Part shown: positions 41,161-44,606 of the stretch, one piece after another
How the letters are laid out: every line of letters starts with the position of its first letter
Numbering within the stretch: the stretch's first letter is position 1
Notes under the pieces: model-generated
What the model was told of the DNA's origin: nothing
The model's input: the letters and a program-made list of their open reading frames with translations, nothing else
Database searches by the model: none
Position numbers and translations under genes: made by a program
Source of the DNA: an uncultured Oscillospiraceae bacterium
GTDB lineage: Bacteria; Bacillota; Clostridia; Oscillospirales; Acutalibacteraceae
Direction: 5' to 3'
Assembly: GCA_900546265.1 (NCBI GenBank)
Contig: URCA01000028.1
Location: forward strand, 1 to 44,606
Length of the DNA stretch: 44,606 nucleotides

Positions 41161-41181
41161 GGGCGGATATAGAATCCGCCC
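41161..41181. repeat. REP-like short palindrome
   Basis: GGGCGGAT (41161-41168) and ATCCGCCC (41174-41181) around ATAGA. The form resembles short interspersed palindromes I recall from GC-rich Clostridia; only one copy occurs here. Confidence 0.4.
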
Positions 41182-41383
41182 CTATGGAAATTGCCTGTTC
41201 GCAGGGCGATTGCCAAAGGCTACCGCACCCACCTATGCAAATTATCTGCGGCAGGTGCATTGAGAATTCAAATCAGAGTAACTTCTGGCTCAACCTGGAG
41301 TTTGGTTTGGCAAATAACTAAATATTTTTTTCTTGCAATAAAAAGCCGCGCTCGCGGATTAACTGATTGAAAGGGGTGAGACC

Positions 41384-42007
41384 ATGCGGAATCTATCCTC
41401 GGCGCCGGACGCGGCGCGCAGTGATATACCGGACGCCGCCGCGCTGGACGCCTGTTTGGCGAACATCGCGGAAAAGAACACCGCCGCGCTGGAGGAGCTG
41501 TACCGCGGGACAAGCGCCTCCGTGTATGGTTTCGCCCTTTCCATTCTAAAAAACGCCCCCGACGCCCAGGACGTGATGCACGACTGCTATGTCAGCATCT
41601 ATTCCGCCGCCGCCGGGTACCGTTCCAGCGGCAAGCCGATGGCTTGGATCCTGACCATCGTGCGCAACCTCTGCCTGCGCAAGCTGCGGGAAAGCCGGAA
41701 AACGGCGGATCTCCCGCCGGAGGAGTGGGAACGGGTGCTGGAGGAGCGGGAGGAGGTCGAGCCGGAGGACAAACTCGTCCTTTCGGCCTGCATGCGCCTG
41801 CTGTCCGATGAGGAGCGGCAAATCGTGACCCTCCACGCCGTGTCCGGGTTCAAGCACCGGGAAATCGCCCAGATGCTGGGGGCGCCGCTGCCCACCGTGC
41901 TGTCCAAGTACAGCCGGGCGCTGAAAAAGTTGAAACACGCGTTACTGAAAGGAGAGCGACAAAATGCGGAACAAAGAGCTGGAAGGGAAACTCCGGCGGG
42001 CCTATAG
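41384..42007 (+). CDS. ECF-type RNA polymerase sigma factor
   Basis: A 207-residue sigma-70 family protein with only regions 2 and 4. Region 2 (about 30-95) has ALEELYRGTSASVYGFALSI, PDAQDVMHDCYVSIYSAA and GKPMAWILTIVRNLCLRKLRE. Region 4 (about 125-185) has LSDEERQIVTLHAVSGFKHREIAQMLGAPLPTVLSKYSRALKKLK, written here in two joined blocks of the helix-turn-helix. The GAAAGGGGTGAGACC site precedes the ATG. The last 44 bases overlap the anti-sigma gene, so the two are translationally coupled as usual for ECF pairs. Confidence 0.92.
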   Translation: MRNLSSAPDAARSDIPDAAALDACLANIAEKNTAALEELYRGTSASVYGFALSILKNAPDAQDVMHDCYVSIYSAAAGYRSSGKPMAWILTIVRNLCLRKLRESRKTADLPPEEWERVLEEREEVEPEDKLVLSACMRLLSDEERQIVTLHAVSGFKHREIAQMLGAPLPTVLSKYSRALKKLKHALLKGERQNAEQRAGRETPAGL

Positions 42008-43463
42008 CCACGCCGCTCCGGATGTTCTCGATTCTGTCCTCTCGTCCTGTGAGGATACGAAAGATAAGGTGATCGTCATGACCGAACAAAAGAAACGCAG
42101 TCCGTGGATCCGGCGGGGAATGGGGATAGCCGCCGCACTGGTTCTCCTGCTGGGCGGCGCGGCCGGCGTCCGGCTGTACAGCGTCAACCGCGCTGTCGCC
42201 TCCACCGTCTCCCTGGACGTCAATCCCAGTGTCGAAATCCAGGTCAATCAGAAGGATCGGGTGCTGCGGGTGAACGCCCTCAACGAGGACGGCCGCATTG
42301 TCTTAGGCGACATGAATTTTTCCGGCAGCAGCCTGGACGTGACCGTCAACGCCCTGGTGGGCTCCATGCTGCGCAATGGCTATCTCAGCGAGCTGGCCAA
42401 CTCCATTCTCGTCAGCGTGGACAACGGCGACCCCGCCAAGGGCGCGGCCCTGCAGACCCGGCTGACCGAGGAAATCAATTCCCTGCTGCAAACCGACGCC
42501 TTCACCGGCGCGGTGCTCAGCCAAACCGTCTCCGCCGATGGCACCCTGCAAAAGCTGGCGGATACCTATGGCATTTCCCTGGGCAAAGCCCAGCTCATCC
42601 GGGAGATTGCGGATAAAAACCCGCTGTATACCCCGGAGGACCTGGCCAAACTGACTATCAATGAGCTGAATCTCCTGGCCAGCGCCGGAAGCGGCGCCCT
42701 GGACAAGGTGGAATCCGTCGGGACAGCCAGCGATAAGGCCTATATCGGCGCGGACAAGGCGAGGGACGCCGCACTGCGCCACGCCGGCGTGACCGCGGCT
42801 GACGCCGCCAAGCTCGAGGTGGAACTGAGCTGCGAAAAGGGCGTCATGGTGTACGAGGTGGAATTCGAAGCCGGCGGCTATGAATACGATGTCGACGTGA
42901 ACGCCAAAACCGGAGACATCCTGAAAAGCGAAAAGGAGAGGGACGACGATGAGCCGACCGCGACCCGTCCCGCCTCCGGCACCACGTCCGCCGATCCAGG
43001 CGCCGTCACGGCCCCCCTCATTGGGGAGGCCAAGGCCAAGGAGATCGCGCTGAAGAACGCCGGCGTGACCGCTGGCAGCCTGATCGGCTATGCCATCGAG
43101 CTGGATACGGAAAACGGTGTCATGGTGTACGAGGTGGAATTCAAAGCCGGCGGCTACGAATACGATTACGACATCGACGCCAAAACCGGCAAGATTCTCA
43201 AGCGCCAGAAGGAGCGGGACGACGACCGGATCTCCGCTGCCGGCACCGCCGCTCTCATCGGCAGCGCCAAGGCGAAGGAGATCGCTCTTTCCCACGCCGC
43301 CGTGTCCGCCGATGGTCTGCGGGATGTTGCCGTCGATCTGGACGACAAGGACGGCGCCCCGGTCTACGAGGTGGAATTCAAAGCCGGCGGCTATGCCTAC
43401 GACTATGATATAGACGCCAAAACCGGCAAAATCCTAAAAAACGAAAAGGAACAGGACGACTGA
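41964..43463 (+). CDS. RsgI-like anti-sigma factor with three PepSY domains
   Basis: A 499-residue membrane protein. A short cytoplasmic N-terminus (about 1-50, LRRAYSHAAPDVLDSVLSSC) should hold the sigma factor. One membrane helix (about 52-74) follows. The outside part begins with the RsgI-mid type segment STVSLDVNPSVEIQVNQKDR (about 79-98) and a region to about 245 with LVGSMLRNGYLSELANSILV. Three PepSY repeats follow (about 259-326, 352-417, 431-497), each with VYEVEFKAGGYEYDYDIDAK-type cores and a DIDAKTGKIL end. Classic RsgI proteins carry a carbohydrate-binding domain instead. GGAGAGCG precedes the ATG inside the sigma gene. Likely signal transducer; ligand unknown. Confidence 0.88.
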   Translation: MRNKELEGKLRRAYSHAAPDVLDSVLSSCEDTKDKVIVMTEQKKRSPWIRRGMGIAAALVLLLGGAAGVRLYSVNRAVASTVSLDVNPSVEIQVNQKDRVLRVNALNEDGRIVLGDMNFSGSSLDVTVNALVGSMLRNGYLSELANSILVSVDNGDPAKGAALQTRLTEEINSLLQTDAFTGAVLSQTVSADGTLQKLADTYGISLGKAQLIREIADKNPLYTPEDLAKLTINELNLLASAGSGALDKVESVGTASDKAYIGADKARDAALRHAGVTAADAAKLEVELSCEKGVMVYEVEFEAGGYEYDVDVNAKTGDILKSEKERDDDEPTATRPASGTTSADPGAVTAPLIGEAKAKEIALKNAGVTAGSLIGYAIELDTENGVMVYEVEFKAGGYEYDYDIDAKTGKILKRQKERDDDRISAAGTAALIGSAKAKEIALSHAAVSADGLRDVAVDLDDKDGAPVYEVEFKAGGYAYDYDIDAKTGKILKNEKEQDD

Positions 43464-43467
43464 ATTT

Positions 43468-43505
43468 CAAAAGGATGGGCCTCCTTTAGCAGGCCCATCC
43501 TTTTG
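43468..43505 (+). terminator. Terminator of the sigma/anti-sigma operon
   Basis: A perfect 15-bp stem (43468-43482 with 43491-43505) with an 8-base loop; the right arm ends in TTTT. Confidence 0.88.
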
Positions 43506-43553
43506 CTGGTATTTCATGCACGGCGGTGCCGACAGGTGAAGTTGTATAAGAAG

Positions 43554-43589
43554 AAAAGCCCGGCCACGCGTATCGTGTGCCGGGCTTTT
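43554..43589 (-). terminator. Terminator of the methyltransferase gene
   Basis: Arms 43554-43563 and 43580-43589 plus inner CACG/CGTG pairs. On the minus strand TTTTCTTCTT follows. It lies 13 bp past the stop at 43603. Confidence 0.85.
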
Positions 43590-43602
43590 GACGACCTAGA
43601 GC

Positions 43603-44430
43603 TCACCGGGCTCTAAGCTGCCAGAAAGCGACGGCGCTGGCAGCCGCCACATTTAAAGAATCGACGCCGTGGGACATGGGGATGCACACGGTGTAATCGC
43701 AGTCGGCTATTGTGCGGGGCGCCAGTCCGTCTCCCTCCGTACCCAGTACGATAGCCAGCTTTTCCACTGCCAGAAGCCGCGGGTCTTCTATACTGATGGC
43801 CTTGTCGTTTAAAGCCATGGCGGCAACTTGAAAGCCCAGCCTGTGCAGGCGGGCGATACCCGGCTGTGGCCATGCGGAGGGATCGTTGCCGATGCGCGTC
43901 CATGGTACTTGAAAAACAGTACCCATGCTGACCCGTACCGCCCGCCGGTTTAACGGATCGCAGCAGGAGGGGGTCACCAACACCGCGTCCATGTGCAGTG
44001 CCGCCGCCGAGCGGAATATGGCGCCTATGTTGGTAGCATCCACAATGTTCTCTAATATGGCTACCCGGCGCGCTCCTGCGCATAAATCCTCGATACAGGG
44101 CAGGGGAGGTCGGCGCATGGCGCATAATATTCCGCGGGTCAGCCGGTAACCGGTCAGTTCGGCCAGCAAATCGCTGGCGGCAGTAAAGACGGGAACATCA
44201 CCGCAGCGGCCGATGATACCACTGGCTTGTCCGTGAATATGCTTTTTTTCCATCAAAAATGAAACCGGCTCGTATCCCGCGTCAAGAGCGCACGTAATCA
44301 CCTTGGGGCTCTCCGCGATAAAGAGCCCCTTTTCCGGCTCCAGCCGGTTGCGCAGCTGCGCTTCCGTCAAATGAGCAAAGACCTCCAGCTCAGGCAGAGC
44401 CCAGTCGGTAATCTCGATGATGGCAGCCAT
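43603..44430 (-). CDS. TrmH/SpoU family RNA 2'-O-methyltransferase
   Basis: A 275-residue protein of the SPOUT superfamily. An N-terminal substrate-binding part (RLEPEKGLFIAESPKVITCALDAGYEP in pieces, about 28-55) precedes the knotted methyltransferase domain with the three SpoU motifs: NIVDATNIGAIFRSAAAL (about 127-144), VLGTEGDGL (about 231-239) and IPMSHGVDSLNVAAASAV (about 254-271). It methylates ribose 2'-OH in rRNA or tRNA using SAM; the target nucleotide is not readable. ATG at 44428-44430 with AGGGGG about 10 bases upstream. It stands alone and is convergent to the sigma/anti-sigma operon, each side having its own terminator. Confidence 0.92.
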   Translation of the reverse strand: MAAIIEITDWALPELEVFAHLTEAQLRNRLEPEKGLFIAESPKVITCALDAGYEPVSFLMEKKHIHGQASGIIGRCGDVPVFTAASDLLAELTGYRLTRGILCAMRRPPLPCIEDLCAGARRVAILENIVDATNIGAIFRSAAALHMDAVLVTPSCCDPLNRRAVRVSMGTVFQVPWTRIGNDPSAWPQPGIARLHRLGFQVAAMALNDKAISIEDPRLLAVEKLAIVLGTEGDGLAPRTIADCDYTVCIPMSHGVDSLNVAAASAVAFWQLRAR

Positions 44431-44606
44431 GTGGATATCCCCCTTCGCATTTGTTTTTCAGCGTCTCTGGAGTGCCAAAGCTTTGTGCAAACAACCGCGT
44501 CCTGCCCTGACAGCTTGCGGCCGTTTCTGTCCGCTTTCATCGGAACCACAGCAAAAGAAAAGGCCCGCCACCGGATAGTGAGAATTTGGGCTGGCTGGAG
44601 ATCGAC
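44431..44606. other. Right-edge sequence without a recognised gene
   Basis: The 176 bases upstream of the methyltransferase hold no frame or motif I can support; its promoter should lie here, but no convincing box pair stands out. Confidence 0.4.

Larger units (their letters stand above)
40849..41383. other. Gene-poor junction with promoter, gene stump and palindromes
   Basis: About 530 bp between the sugar locus and the sigma-factor gene. It holds the promoter, ATPase stump, long palindrome and REP-like element listed separately; the last 200 bp before 41384 contain an AT-rich run at about 41318-41340 and nothing else I can name. Confidence 0.6.

Overview
The window looks like chromosome from an anaerobic, spore-lineage Firmicute, probably a GC-rich member of the Clostridia (Oscillospirales-like). 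Supporting signs are Gram-positive style Shine-Dalgarno sites, sigma-A promoters with 17-bp spacers, no outer-membrane genes, pyruvate formate-lyase with its activase, an RsgI-type anti-sigma factor and ABC sugar importers that lack their own ATPase. I see no rRNA, tRNA, CRISPR array, transposase or phage gene.

Layout. (1) 1-3051, minus strand: an operon reading NusG-domain-II protein, HepI/Gx-type membrane protein, a PduS/RnfC-like flavin and iron-sulfur protein, and a tandem-BMC microcompartment shell protein cut by the window edge. (2) 3101-8961, plus strand: an iron alcohol dehydrogenase, a sugar phosphate isomerase/epimerase with its own promoter and double terminator, then a three-gene cell-wall cassette (alpha/beta hydrolase, membrane-anchored MurF-like ligase, D-Ala-D-Ala ligase). 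(3) 9095-11531, minus: two paralogous secreted proteins of unknown function, AT-richer than their neighbours. (4) 11846-12863, minus: a small membrane protein and the stump of a P-loop ATPase gene. (5) 13183-16242, plus: pflB and pflA, separated by two hairpins. (6) 16239-19143: a GH172 (DUF2961) glycosidase divergent from an AraC regulator, and a zinc-ribbon/DUF4352-like membrane protein. (7) about 19.2-40.85 kb: a compositionally distinct, AT-richer carbohydrate locus, all on the plus strand. (8) 40.85-41.38 kb: gene debris and palindromes. (9) 41384-44430: an ECF sigma factor with an RsgI/PepSY anti-sigma factor, and a TrmH/SpoU methyltransferase.

The locus in (7) reads as one surface-to-cytoplasm sugar system. 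An AraC regulator comes first. A 977-residue binding protein with duplicated beta-sandwich modules and a first permease pair follow. Next is a membrane module of unknown function: an NHL/TPR protein, a YIP1 protein and a DUF5696 protein. A second permease pair and a second lipoprotein binding protein come after. Carbohydrate-binding-like proteins and a beta-helix protein are tethered to the cell surface by C-terminal membrane anchors; one carries a possible SPTTG sortase signal. A cytoplasmic GH106-like glycosidase, a decayed isomerase gene and a URO-D-family protein complete it. No transporter ATPase is encoded here, so a shared MsmX-type ATPase elsewhere is expected. The substrate cannot be read from sequence; a rhamnose- or uronate-containing plant or mucilage polysaccharide is a guess from the GH106-like and beta-helix proteins.

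The NHL-YIP1-DUF5696 module between two permease pairs is the best candidate for an undescribed system.
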